Shown here: in pieces, positions 12,112 to 22,849 of the stretch
Layout: every line of letters starts with the position of its first letter
Position numbering within the stretch: the stretch's first letter is position 1
NCBI GenBank assembly: GCA_028752905.1
Contig: JAQNBH010000008.1
Location: 1,751,351-1,815,350 of the forward strand
Direction: 5' to 3'
From: Cladorhizidae sp. MBARI D1340-BT2
Lineage: Eukaryota; Porifera; Demospongiae; Poecilosclerida; Cladorhizidae
Length of the DNA: 64,000 nt
Position numbers and translations under genes: made by a program
The notes under the pieces: generated by a model
Seen by the model: the letters and a program-made list of their open reading frames with translations, nothing else
The model's database searches: none
What the model was told of the DNA's origin: nothing

Positions 12112-12475
12112 CCATGGGCCAAGGTTGGGACTGACCTGTGTGAGCTGAACATGGCCAAGGTTGGCACTGACCTGTGTGAGCTGAACATGGGCAAGATTGG
12201 GACTGACCTGTGTGAGCTGAACATGGGCCAAGGTTGGGACTGACCTGTGTGAGCTGAACATGGGCAAGATTTGGACTGACCTGTGTGAGCTGAACATGGG
12301 CCAAGGTTGGGACTGACCTGTGTGAGCTGAACATGGGCAAGATTGGGACTGACCTGTGTGAGCTGAACATGGGCCAAGGTTGGCACTGACCTGTGTGAGC
12401 TGAACATGGGCCAAGGTTGGCACTGACCTATGTGAGCTGAAGGTTGGCACTGACCTGTGTGAGCTGAACAGACAC
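12112..12475 (+). repeat. 36/37-bp minisatellite grown inside integrase, 10 copies
   Basis: Units of the form GACTGACCTGTGTGAGCTGA ending in a 36-nt (GGCAAGATTGG) or 37-nt (GGCCAAGGTTGG) variant largely alternate. The seed is the integrase core segment around GTDL. The 36-nt form keeps the reading frame and encodes GTDLCELNM, while the 37-nt form shifts it. Confidence 0.92.
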
Positions 12476-12904
12476 CAACTGTTAGTGGTCACTGATTATT
12501 AGTGGTCACTGATTATTACAGTAACTTCATGGAAGTCGAGAATGTTTTGACATCAAGTGGTGTTACTCGGGCATTTTCTTCCGTGTTCTCCAGGTGGCAT
12601 TCCAGACGTGCTAGTGTCGGACATTGGCCCACAGTTCTCATCTGCTGAGTTTAAGTCATTCTGTGTGGTCTGGTCCTTTGTACATGTAACCTTGTGTCCA
12701 CTATATCCACAGTAGAATGGAAAAGCAGAGAATGCGGTCAAGACCGTGAAGCGTCTGTTCAAGAAGGCTAAGGAATCTGGATGCTCTGAGTTCCTTGCTC
12801 TGCTTGAGTGGAGGAATACCCCTACTGGGGGTGTAGGCACAAGCCCTGCACAGCAACTGATGGGTCGGAGGTGCAAAACTCTGATCCCTACATCTTCGGG
12901 TCTT

Positions 12905-13190
12905 CTAAGTCCTAGATATGACACTAATAGGGAATCTGACCACTATGAGAAAGCTCAAGGATACTAAGTCCTAGATATGGCTATACTGGATCTGACCGCT
13001 ATGAGAAAGCTCAAGGACACTAAGTCCTAGATATGGCTATACTGGATCTGACCGTTATGAGAAAGCTCAAGCACACTAAGTCCTAGATATGACACTACTA
13101 GGGTTCTGACCACTACGAGAAAGCACTAAGTCCTAGACATGGCACTACTAGTGATCTGACTGCTACGAGAAAGCTCAAGGACAAGCAGAA
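12905..13190 (+). repeat. About 56-bp minisatellite in the integrase C-terminal region, 5 copies
   Basis: Each copy begins CTAAGTCCTAGATATG and ends CTATGAGAAAGCTCAAGGA. The unit derives from the integrase C-terminal coding sequence that follows the core. Confidence 0.9.
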
Positions 13191-13708
13191 GGATCATTAT
13201 GATGGGTCAGCTAAATCCCTTTCTGAGCTGCAGCCAGGGGATGCCGTCCGCATGAAGCTTCGTGGGAGCTCTACCTGGACCCGTGGAATGTGTGAGTAGC
13301 AGGTTGCACACCATGCTCCTATGATGTCACAGCTGGTGGCACTACTTACCATTGCAACCAGCACCACCTTCATTATGATAACAGTGTTCAGCCCTATGAG
13401 TATATAGAGAACCCTGAGTTGCAGCTGCACAACCTCCTTCACACACGATGCCTGTCAAGCATACTACTTCTGTGTGCAACCAGCCAATGCCAGCTCTGTG
13501 CAGCCCTCTCCACCACCTGTTGTAGCACCACCAGAACCTCATCGCTCGATGCATATATGGACAGCTCCTGTCGAGATGCAAGACTATGTCAAGGACTGAT
13601 CTATATGTACTTGACTTTAGTAATTACAGGGGAAATAGTGTGATTAACCTTTCACACATATTAGTTTCCAATTGTGATCATGTAACTCCCACTAATTTTT
13701 TTGTTCTG

Positions 13709-13721
13709 TAAAGAGGGAAGA
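13709..13721 (+). other. Polypurine tract of element 1
   Basis: TAAAGAGGGAAGA lies immediately before the 3' LTR, where plus-strand DNA synthesis is primed in LTR elements. Confidence 0.75.
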
Positions 13722-13818
13722 TGTAATAACCTTTACCTTCCCGCCCTCTGGTGGACATGAGGAAATAAAAATGAGTTGTAATTTATCTGTTTGTTACTTT
13801 GCTGAACAACACGTTACA
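13722..13818 (+). repeat. 3' LTR of element 1 (97 bp)
   Basis: Begins TGTAATAACC and ends ACACGTTACA. It aligns with the 5' LTR over its whole length apart from a short AAAAATGAGTTG-type insertion. Target duplication GTAAG follows. Confidence 0.88.
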
Positions 13819-13915
13819 GTAAGTATAGTGAGTTTGGTTGCTTGGAAAGGCAGTATTGGGTTAGAGTTTGGTTGCCTAGGAAGGCAGTATTGGGTTAGAT
13901 AATAGTGGGTTGTTG
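13819..13915. repeat. Right part of the minisatellite split by element 1
   Basis: Two further units with GGCAGTATTGGGTTAG and GGTTGCCTAGGAAGG continue the array seen at 8745-8887. Confidence 0.85.
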
Positions 13916-14632
13916 GCATGCTAAACATTAGAGACCCTTCATACAGGGCACTATTAAATATTTTTGTAGAACTCATGGCCTACAAATTATTTTTTACTGA
14001 CTACGAGACTACATGCAATTAACTTCTGATGAGAAATCAGCTGAAAAGCTGTGAATGAGATTGATATATAGAGGCTATCATATTCTATATGGAAACCAAC
14101 AGTTGAGGGATTGTGAACTAGAGCCATTAACTAAGACATCTCTATGCAGTAGCTAGAGGTGAAAAAAGATGCCATCAATATTAGGCTAGGAAATTGTCAA
14201 TGCTGTGTTCACTTCTCAGAACTTTAAATAGTAAGGAGAGAAATATTTCCAGCACTTCTAGAAGTTAGCTCTCTCTGCTCTGATGTGTCTGCACGAGCCA
14301 TAGCTAATGCTTAATCTTACCCATTTTCATTTAAATTTTCCCCATTTTTTATTTTCGTAGATCACGAAAAATGAATCAACAATGAAAAATTCCAGATTTA
14401 CAGTATATAAGCCAATATGAAGGCCCTCCACTATTTTGCATGCACCGTCACAATACATACATAGAGCTAAATGCCAATTTATAATGAGACGAATAAAAAT
14501 CACCAGAATAGGGATACAGGGAGTGTGAATGGGGATATGGGGGATGAGGATACACAGAATGTGAATTGGGATGCAGGAAATGGGGATATGGGGTATGAGT
14601 TGTGGGTTCATGAGCTGTTCCTCTTAATGTTA
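13916..14632. other. No gene seen
   Basis: Noncoding. A short GGGGATATGGGG-type purine-rich repeat at 14510-14595 is the only structure noticed. Confidence 0.5.
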
Positions 14633-14905
14633 GTGTGCATCACATGTGTCTGTGTGTGCATGCATGTATGTACATGTGTGTGTGCATGTGTGTGAATGTG
14701 TGTGTGCATGCATGTGTGCATGTGTGTACTTGTGTGCATGTGTGTGAATGCATGCATGTGTGTGCATGTGTGTGTGTGCAGTGTGAATTTGTGTGCATGT
14801 GTGTGCATGTGTATGCATGTGTGCATGTGTGCAAGTGTGTGAATGCATGCATGTGTGTGCATGTGTGTGCATGTGTGAATGTGTGTGTGTGTGTGTGTGC
14901 ATGAA
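14633..14905. repeat. (TG)n/TGCATG compound microsatellite
   Basis: TGTGTGCATG units dominate. The open frames across it on both strands code only for Cys/Val/His/Thr runs. Confidence 0.95.
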
Positions 14906-15582
14906 TTATCAATTGGTCCACACCTTTTGCACAGAAATGATCTCTATACTGTAGAGCGCTTGTTTTTCGAGCTTCAAGGATTCTCACAACTGTATTGTTG
15001 TATTGTTTTGTGGAATAATTTTCGAAGTTATTGCAAATTTTTACCAGATCTGATTGGAGGGCACAATTTTCACACCCCAGATCAAGTCCACGAAAACCTC
15101 AAACATTTAGCCCCTCAAGAATAAGCCAATAAACAGTAGAACATTCACTTCTTTCCTCCTTCTCCCTGCTCTCTGTCATGTGTGCCAGCAGGTATAACCA
15201 CATTTACTTATACCATCATAGTTCTAATTCTTCTTTTGTGTATGATTCATGCAGTCATCCATAAAGCCAAGTCCAGATTAGCCAGCCATATCAACACATC
15301 ATCTGTTTACATGATGGATGTGTTCCTAACATCCCTGGGAACTTCCTCTGTTTACAAAATCTTTCATGATATGTGGGATAATCTGTTACGGTTAGCCACA
15401 ATCATATACTGAGTTGTCTAGGAACTTCCACTTAAAGAGACAATTTGTAGTCCTGGTATTTTGCATACAGATACTATTTAGGGTGGACCACTGTCGCCAA
15501 CAGAGGTTAAAACCGGTTGTACAACAGTTGGAATGTCTGGATTGGAGACAATGTGGTCGTATTCCTTGACTTTCATTGTACA
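14906..15582. other. No gene seen
   Basis: Short open frames only (81, 76 and 63 codons). None resembles a known protein. Confidence 0.45.
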
Positions 15583-16230
15583 TCAGGGGGTCTGAAGTTG
15601 TAAAGTACAGGGAGCCACTACTGGAGAGTGTACATCAGTAATACCTACAATACCTGAATTGAGGATTGTATCGCTGTTTGGGGTGCTGCTCTTAACCCTA
15701 ACAGGGGAGCAGTACTCAGCCGTATAGTACACAAGTGCAAAACTAACCGTCTGAAATGTGAGTGCACTGGATTCCCAGCTGGTTCCTGCCGGCTTCTTGA
15801 TGATGTTTACTCTATCTTTGATCTTTCCAGCAACCCTTTTCAATTGCTCTCGATAAGTTAGGCTGCAGTCCTAGGTCATGCATGCCAATGTACTTTGGAC
15901 TTTTTCATTCTAATCTAGTTTGTTACAGAAATCACCTGGAGCTAACATTAGCTGAACTATTGCTGAGATTGAGTGTCGTGACAATAGTCTTAGCTGGATT
16001 TCACCGAAAAGCCAGTAGCTATGTGAAGTCTTCCTCTATGACTTTTATGTGTTTTGGATAAGGTATTGATGTCCTCAAGATTATCCACTTGAGTAGCAAG
16101 GGCAAGTTCATCAAGAACATCTAATATAGGAAATTTTCTTGAGCTAGTGCAATGCATGTCATTCACATAGATGTCAAGGAGACCAGGACTAACTCCTGGG
16201 TCTAAATCTAGCCTGTTCTTTAATTAAGGT
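15583..16230 (-). pseudogene. Degenerate LINE reverse transcriptase, minus strand
   Basis: Reading from 16230 downward, one frame gives PGVSPGLLDIYVNDM then KFPILDVLDELALATQVDN, corresponding to the RT region just before and at the catalytic Y/F-A-D-D box, here lost. Further on come NPAKTIVT and HPKYIG-like spacing, and then the intact stretch IEKVAGKIKDRVNIIKK-type thumb sequence with TSWESSALT and ALVYYTAEYCSPV (15600-15840). Such runs are standard in CR1/Jockey-like and related LINE ORF2 proteins. Several frameshifts are needed to join them, so it is a fossil. Confidence 0.7.
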
Positions 16231-16269
16231 TAATTTATTGACCAGTTTTGCTAGGATGAAGTGTCTCTT

Positions 16270-17365
16270 TTTAGGCACCTGTGACTGATGGTGGCCATTT
16301 TGTTTAAGGAAATCCCCACACATGCATTTTTCACATTCCCGATGGTAGCACACAAATAATGCAACATGGCAGCATTATTGACCAATGACATTAGAGCTCA
16401 CATGATGCAAGCAGTTTATCGAGCTTAAAGGAAGGAAGGTTTAAGCAAATTCTTTTGTTTTTGGTTAAAGAAAATAAAGCCAGGGGCAGTAGCAGGTCTT
16501 TTTTGGAAAAGCACAGTTTTAACAAAAAGTAAGTAGCCGCAATAGACAGGATACCTCAACTCTTTTAAGGTAATTTGTGACTGACAGTGAGTCATTTTGT
16601 TTGAAATATCTGTGCATGCACCTTTATGTTCCTGATGATAGCATATGCAGCTACAATGCAGCATGGAGGCATTGCTGACAAACTTTGTTACCTGGCTTCA
16701 TCAGAGTACACATAATGTAAGCTGGTGCATCTAGCTGTACTCTATTAGAAAAACACCACTGTTGCTGAGTTTTGAGATTTATAGAGGGCAGTGTAATCAT
16801 TGGGTTTGAATCATTTATAGCTATAATAGATATCGTGCCTGTGGTCTGCTTCATGGATAATCCAGCTGTTTGGCTGCTTCATGGGGAGCAGAGGTATTTG
16901 GTGCCTAGTATCTGGGGAGCCCAAGTACTCAGTGCTTAGACCCTGCTTCATGGGGAGCACAGCTTCTTGGTGACTATTCCCTGCTTAAGGGGAGCACAGG
17001 CACTTGGTGAAGCTGCTTTGTTATGTTTTCAAGCTGGGGCAGCATCCAGACAAGTTAGCTATAACAACAATATAATTATGATTCTGTAATCAACAGCTAC
17101 TTGTGTGAATTCTCTTTTATTGTCCCATCAACACCGTGTGTACGACTCTTGTCTAGCATGAACCGTTTGTCTATCTGTGTGTGTTTAGCTTATAACTCTG
17201 GGAACAACTGGAAGGAACTAGACCAAACTTTGTGTCCTTCAGGGGACACGTAAGCCCAAACAACTTTGGTTTGTTATTTAGAAAGGAGGTAATGGCTCTT
17301 TTTAGTAACCGATGACAGACATTTTGTTTAGGAAGAATGTATTTTGCATGCTTTTGCTGCTACCA
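16270..17365. repeat. Diverged repeat family, three copies
   Basis: Segments near 16270-16440, 16565-16730 and 17295-17360 share a layout: GTGACTGA or GATGACAGA, then ATTTTGTTTA, a TGCATG-containing part and ATGATAGCA or ATGGTAGCA. Copies are strongly diverged. No coding function is evident. Confidence 0.5.
16850..17010. repeat. Imperfect tandem repeat around CTGCTTCATGGGGAGCA
   Basis: Four to five irregular copies of GCTTCATGGGGAGCA followed by TTGGTG, 35-50 bp apart. Confidence 0.7.
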
Positions 17366-17967
17366 CATAGAGATGTAAGCATCTAGCTGAAAATTTGAGA
17401 AACAAATTTCAAATAAATTATCCACAGAAAGTAATCTATTCTGTGTCAGCTGAGAGTTCATGAGAGCATGCCTTGTATGTATTTGTGTACAATAAGTCAA
17501 TTCATAACTGGACTCCATACGTTCCAATACACATCCATGACTAATCTCTTTCTAGATCGCAGAATAAAACATTTCAGTAAGGATCAGCAAATGGGTTTGT
17601 TGACCCAATAAAGCTATAGTATCATTTCCCCCCTGTTAGATTTGTGGACAGAGTTCTCACTCTTGGGAAGCTGTTACCGTGTCCAAAACACTCATTCTCT
17701 ACCAAAAACATCTGCTGTTTGTTTGGTGGAGCTCTCCTGTGGACCATTACCAAGTCCTTGAAGGAGGCTGTAGCTGACTCTACACAAGTACAGTCAACAA
17801 CAGCAGCAAGACAAGGAGTATAAAAATCTTTGCGAATGGCATATGGGATATGTGTCATGTACAACATGGAAAAAATCTTAGAAGACTCAGAAGCTGACAC
17901 GCTTTCTCTACTGCTCAACAGCAAAATATAACAAAGCTAACACTCCGAAACAACTCTATTGTATTTA
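17011..17967. other. No gene recognised
   Basis: A 100-codon minus-strand frame (17622-17924) has no recognisable domain. It could be chance or an unrecognised exon. Confidence 0.4.
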
Positions 17968-18145
17968 CCAGTTAAAAAGAAAGGAAATCAGACTATACCC
18001 ATGTAGGCTACCACCAGTTAGATAACACATTGCTATTTAAAATCATGCACAACAATATTCATTAGTGTGTATGATTTTAAATGGTAAGGGTCATCTAACT
18101 GGTTGTGATCTGCATGGGCACAGTTTTTTCCCCCTTTTTAACAGG
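17968..18145. mobile_element. Foldback MITE, about 178 bp
   Basis: The left arm (CCAGTTAAAAAG, then CCCATGTAGG, ACCAGTTAGAT and TATTTAAAATCAT) reappears inverted in the right half (ATGATTTTAAATGGTA, ATCTAACTGGT, GCATGGGCAC, CTTTTTAACAGG). The arms are roughly 80 percent complementary around a short loop at about 18045-18065. No coding capacity. A related copy lies at about 39188-39350. Confidence 0.75.
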
Positions 18146-21100
18146 TCGATCAATAAATATATTCTTGATCAAGGCTAGAGGATCCAACTGAAGCATTCAA
18201 AGAGTACATTTTAAGTATGATTATTGAGGGGAAAATATTGTTCTTGGAATATGTATAAAGAGTTGTTTTTGAGGGGGTTGTGAATAATTGCATTTTGAGG
18301 GTTAAATATTTGCAGATGGTGACTAACAGAATGAATCGTGACACTGACATGGAAGTAACCTCCTCTGCAAGGAGGATCGACAGTTCCTTCCTCTCAGAGG
18401 ATGCATTAACTTCAGTACTGCTTCAGAGGTGTGTGGTTGTGGCATATATATCCACGGACAGTGAGGAAGGGGCAATGTGAGAGAACCAGAGGTTACTACC
18501 ATGGAAGACTATTACAACAAATACATATGAAGCAAGTTCTTAAGTGCAGCATTTCTTTCTGAGTCAGTAATTCGAGGAGAAGTGGATGTGATTTTTGTTC
18601 CTCTAGATCTAGGTACCATGGCTCTCACCACTTCATTGCTGCTTGCTGCTACTCCATGTTTCAAACACAGCATTCAACAAGGTTGACAACCCTTGTTCAA
18701 CCTCTGCAGAAGATCCTTATCCAATTTCCCTTAAACGCTGCTCTTCGATGGTAATCTTGGAAGATGCATCAGCCTAGCCTGCATCACTGCTATGCTGCCT
18801 GATTGCTTTGCAAGCAGCATCCATGTTGGGCTTAGCATTGTAAGAATGGAGGAGGGAGAGGACCAGGTAGAATATTATGTTTAACTTGGTAAGGGCATTC
18901 ATGGCAGCTGAGAATTCAGAGCCTCCTTTGCCTTGTTGGCTCTCCTGCTCAACTTGTACTCCTGTGGCATAAGATGAAGTAGGGGAGCAAAACATGACCA
19001 CACCCCTTCCAATGCCAACTTGTTCTCAATTTACAGCATAGACAAATGAAGAAAAAACGGATGAATTCTCAAACTATTTGCACCACACAGTGCAATATAT
19101 TAGAGGTGGGAAATACTGAAGACTAGTTATAGTGGAAGTTTAGTAGTGTGTGACAGTTTAGCAATTTGTGGTCAAAGTTAACTTTGTCCTGATGTTAGAG
19201 TCGGGATTCTTCACCAGAATTGGCACTGTATGAGAACTCCCCTCCCACCCCCCCCACCCCTCTCATCACAAAGAAGGAGCCATCTCTTTCACCTCTCATA
19301 ATCAGACATTACAAACAGGCAGCCAACCTCCCTCACCTCTAATCATGCAGAGGCTCCATCTTCAACTCCTTTTACCCCAAAGGTGCTCCATCTCAGAAGC
19401 CCCAGTTCATTCTCTCACATGGAACAGCTGAAGATTTCACGTACATACCAAAAAAAGTATTGAAAATTTTGAACAGCAAGGTCATAAAAAATCATTCCAA
19501 CTCTTCCACCTTTACCCCTACAGCTTACTGCATATAAGCAAATTTCCTGTCATCTACCTTCTTCTCCATCACCTCTACATTCTGAGAAGGAAGGTTCATC
19601 ATGCACTCCCTCACAGCTGACAAGCTCTCAGGCTTATACCAATGTTTAGAGGGGGAAAGAGAGAGGAATGGGAAAAATCTATACATGAGGAATTGATACA
19701 TCTAGGGAGTGGTTTCCTATCATGTTGCAAGAGAGACCAACTAGGGCAATGCACTCATGCACAGACCCTCAGGACTGCCAATATACTGACTAGGGCTAAG
19801 GGTCTGTTCATTAGGACATGCCAGTACAGCCCTTGACATTGTTGGACAATACTAAGTTTAGAACTAGTCTGCTTATTAGGAAATGCCAGGACAGCATGGC
19901 CAGTACTCAGCCCAATTAATCTTGTGTGAACAAGTTTGAAACAAACAGTGAATATGTCCTCTAAATTAACACAAAGAAATGCTGTGATACAATATATATA
20001 GAAACAAATAAAACATGACTGTAAGACTGTGCCCTTACCTATAAAACATGTACACCAATCAATACACAGATTTACAAAACAGTTGGTTAAAATGGTAAAG
20101 GGTGGCCTAAATGGTTGTGGTCCAATCAGTCCTATTCCACCATTTTTGACATGTCAATTAAAACAAACAACACTAATCTTGTTTATAGCTCAGCCGAGTC
20201 TTAATTGCTAGACCCTTTACAACCATAAAAGTGTTTTCCCCATAGCCCATAGGAAACACAGCATACATGTCGCTGACCAGAGACAAATCCTTTGCAGTTG
20301 AAAATGCTTTGGTCTCTTGCAACCTAGCTGTCATGCTGCAATTTCGGTCACCACCACTAAAATACGCACCTTCTTTCCGGAATTTCTGTCAATTATTGGT
20401 GCTAAGTGGGTAAAAATGCTTTAAATTTGCATCGAAACAGATTCGGTGCCATGATGTCTTATCTAGTGCCATTTTCAGTAAAGGACCAGGCAGTGCAATG
20501 CAGTAGTAAATCAACTGATCAGTTAGATTGACTCAACATCCCTTATCTAGTAGATTTTTTCTATGAGTTTTTTTTCACCACTTTAACCAATTTTGGTGAA
20601 AAAACAACTTAAAGAAAATTTACCACTTTCACTTTATTATCAACTTAGCAACTTTTCCATTACAATTGAGAACAGAGGTTATAGATGTAGACCTATTGTA
20701 TGCATGAAGGAAAGAACAGAGATATCTTGAAGATGAATTTCTCTATTTTTGAGGTCCACTGGTTAATAAGCAAAGGATTCAGGTTATGTTGAAAGTATTT
20801 CAGAGCCAAATCCACGAGAAAGAACATCAGAGTATGAGGCAATGCATGTGTTTGTGTATTGTAGCAGTATTTTCTGTTCTGCCATTGCATCAACTCAGAG
20901 CCAGAGTTTCTTATGGCAGGCTGTGCTATCAAACATCGTTCATCAACGGGCTATACCAGTAACTAATGGAGAAGTTGAAAAATAATAACGCCATCTTTTT
21001 GACAGCTACTGTACACCTTTATTGAAGTTAACCAGTTCACATTCATGTGCTAGCTGCTCTCCGAAGTCTACCTACCACTCACATATATAAGTAGATATTG

Positions 21101-21579
21101 GAGTCACAAATACAGCAGGTGTTACAAATACATCCACCTCTTAGGCTCATACTTCTCTTGCAATGGTGCATGTTGATTAAAAAATATGCTTGTTATCTTT
21201 TTGCGCATCATTTTTTGTGGGCAAGGAACATTGAAAATTTGGCACAATGAAATTTATTCTCACGGAATATGTATGAGTTACATTTTTACCAAACTACAGT
21301 ATATATATACTTAGTGTGTCCTTCTCAGAACACCAATCCACATACAACCACGGTGTATCACAGAGTCCTGTAACACTTCTACATTGGCATTGGATTGACT
21401 ACAATTACACTCTCAGTGAAGGATTCTAGATATGCTTGGAGTCTTTTTGCAGATAATATTGTCTATTTATGCAGCTAAGAAGCTGCTGGAATCATCTACA
21501 TAGGGGACTAAGAAACTGCTGGGAGGAGTTTTTGAACTGGCTTAAATATTTTAAAATTTATTTTTAATGGGACAGGGTG
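18146..21579. other. No gene seen
   Basis: AT-rich DNA with only short open frames (60-79 codons), none recognised. 20024-20145 resembles part of the 17968 MITE (AAAATGGTAAAGGGT and GGTTGTGGTCC). An imperfect repeat built on TTAGGAAATGCCAGGACAGC occurs twice at 19810-19895. Confidence 0.45.
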
Positions 21580-21610
21580 GGGGGGGGGGGGGGGGGGGGG
21601 GGGGGGGTGG
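21578..21610. repeat. Poly-G tract
   Basis: About 30 G with a single T near each end. It resembles the poly-C tract at 3436 on the other strand. Confidence 0.9.
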
Positions 21611-22043
21611 GGATTCACTTTTTTTTGAAAGTACAGAATTACCAAAATGCAAAACTGCACCAGCCATATAATTCAATTCCCACCACATGTGTTCCTGTGT
21701 GGCTCATTGCTGCATAGGAACACTTCAGCCGGTCGAGTTTTACAGAAATTACAAGCCAGATTATGACCATTTCACCATGTTGGGGCTATTATTATGGTAA
21801 CATTGTAATTGGATACCATGGGTAACCAAATCACCAAGCTACCAAATCACCATGACCTTCCTAGCTCTATTCTTATTTGTTGTCATCCATTATGCATGAC
21901 TCTTTCCAGATAGTTTTTATGGTTCTGCTTTATCCTACTTTTATTAAAATTGTTGTGATTTGGCAGAGCATGCGCATTACCAGCAGTTAATTCTGCACAC
22001 TACTACTAGCTTGTGTAGACTCACCAAAAAATTGTACTGGTTA

Positions 22044-22055
22044 AATAATAATAAC

Positions 22056-22102
<47 letters not shown>

Positions 22103-22115
22103 CGATGATGATGAC

Positions 22116-22150
<35 letters not shown>

Positions 22151-22235
22151 CGACGACGACGACGACGATGACGACGATGATGATGATGATGATGATAAAA
22201 AAATATTATAATAATAACAACAGCATTAACAACAC
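22044..22235. repeat. Compound (AAT)n(GAT/GAC)n microsatellite
   Basis: AAT repeats pass into GAT and GAC repeats, then AAT and AAC again. Frames over it read poly-Asn and poly-Asp or poly-Met and are artefacts. Confidence 0.95.
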
Positions 22236-22597
22236 AACAACAACAATAATATTAATATTCCCCACAATCTTACAGCAAGATCAGGTGCATCTGTACAAGA
22301 GACTAAGAATGATGGAGACTTGCACCAAAGTAGAGCAGCATGTTTGGCAGATCAGATGGAAAAGACGGGCTTTTTTTACTCTGTTAACATTATACCAAAG
22401 CACTTGTGAGGAAGCACAGTTGTGACCTATATATGATAGTTAGCTTGAAAATAGATGTCGTGACTTCTATTCAAGTGAATTATTCAATATGCATATTAAA
22501 GACCAAGAAATGGCTAATGTCATATATAGGCCAGGCCAAGAATGTGCTAGACTTGATTTGACATGTGTACTGTAAGTACTTACAGACATTCACCTTC

Positions 22598-22845
22598 CAC
22601 TTTGCATAGTAGACCATGTACCTACAGCTAGCTATAGATGGGTCACCTTGCATAGTGGACCTACAGCTAGCTATAGATGGAGTCACCTTGCATAGTGGAC
22701 CATGTACCTACAGCTAGCGGTACACGTACTCACCTTGTATAACAGCATGTACCTACAGCTAGCGGTACACGTACGTACTCACCTTGTATAACAGCATGTA
22801 CCTACAGCATTACATGCACTCACTCTTGCATAGTGTACCATTACT
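22598..22845. repeat. About 50-bp minisatellite, 5 copies
   Basis: Copies contain TGTACCTACAGCTAGC and CACCTTGCATAGTGGACC or CACCTTGTATAACAGCA, with two sub-variants grouped left and right. Confidence 0.88.
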
Positions 22846-22849
22846 GGAA

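Larger units (their letters stand above)
11880..13300 (+). pseudogene. Integrase remnant of element 1 with two internal minisatellites
   Basis: The zinc-binding part is readable around 11900-12060 (VIPACLRTELMAIALGSHVG, then MLKCDICQSH). The core begins at 12112 with RPWAKVGTDL, where the sequence turns into a tandem array. It resumes as LLVVTDY at about 12480, DVLVSDIGPQFSSAEF at about 12600-12650, and NGKAENAVKTVKRLF near 12716-12760, together giving the D-D-E catalytic acids. A second array interrupts the C-terminal part, which ends with LSELQPGDAVRMKLRG at about 13219-13266. Multiple frame breaks make it inactive. Confidence 0.88.
8888..13818 (+). mobile_element. Complete but decayed Ty3/Gypsy LTR retrotransposon (element 1)
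   Basis: The element is 4931 bp long, bounded by very short direct repeats that start TGTAA and end TTACA, and flanked by a 5-bp duplication GTAAG (8883-8887 and 13819-13823). Inside, in order on the plus strand, are Gag, zinc knuckle, aspartic protease, RT, RNase H and integrase, the standard Ty3 order. All coding parts have frameshifts and stops. The two LTRs differ at roughly 15 percent of positions plus indels, so the insertion is old. A polypurine tract lies directly before the 3' LTR. Confidence 0.92.

Noticed and set aside
12051..12492. Minus-strand repeat protein with SSHRSVPTLAHVQLTQ units
   Set aside because: Antisense reading of the integrase minisatellite. All three minus frames are open because the unit lacks stops.
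14608..14987. Several overlapping 80-115-codon frames rich in Cys or His
   Set aside because: Produced by the TG/TGCATG microsatellite, open in most frames at once.
21960..22425. Poly-Asn/poly-Asp and poly-Met proteins
   Set aside because: Trinucleotide repeat artefacts with no conserved flanks.
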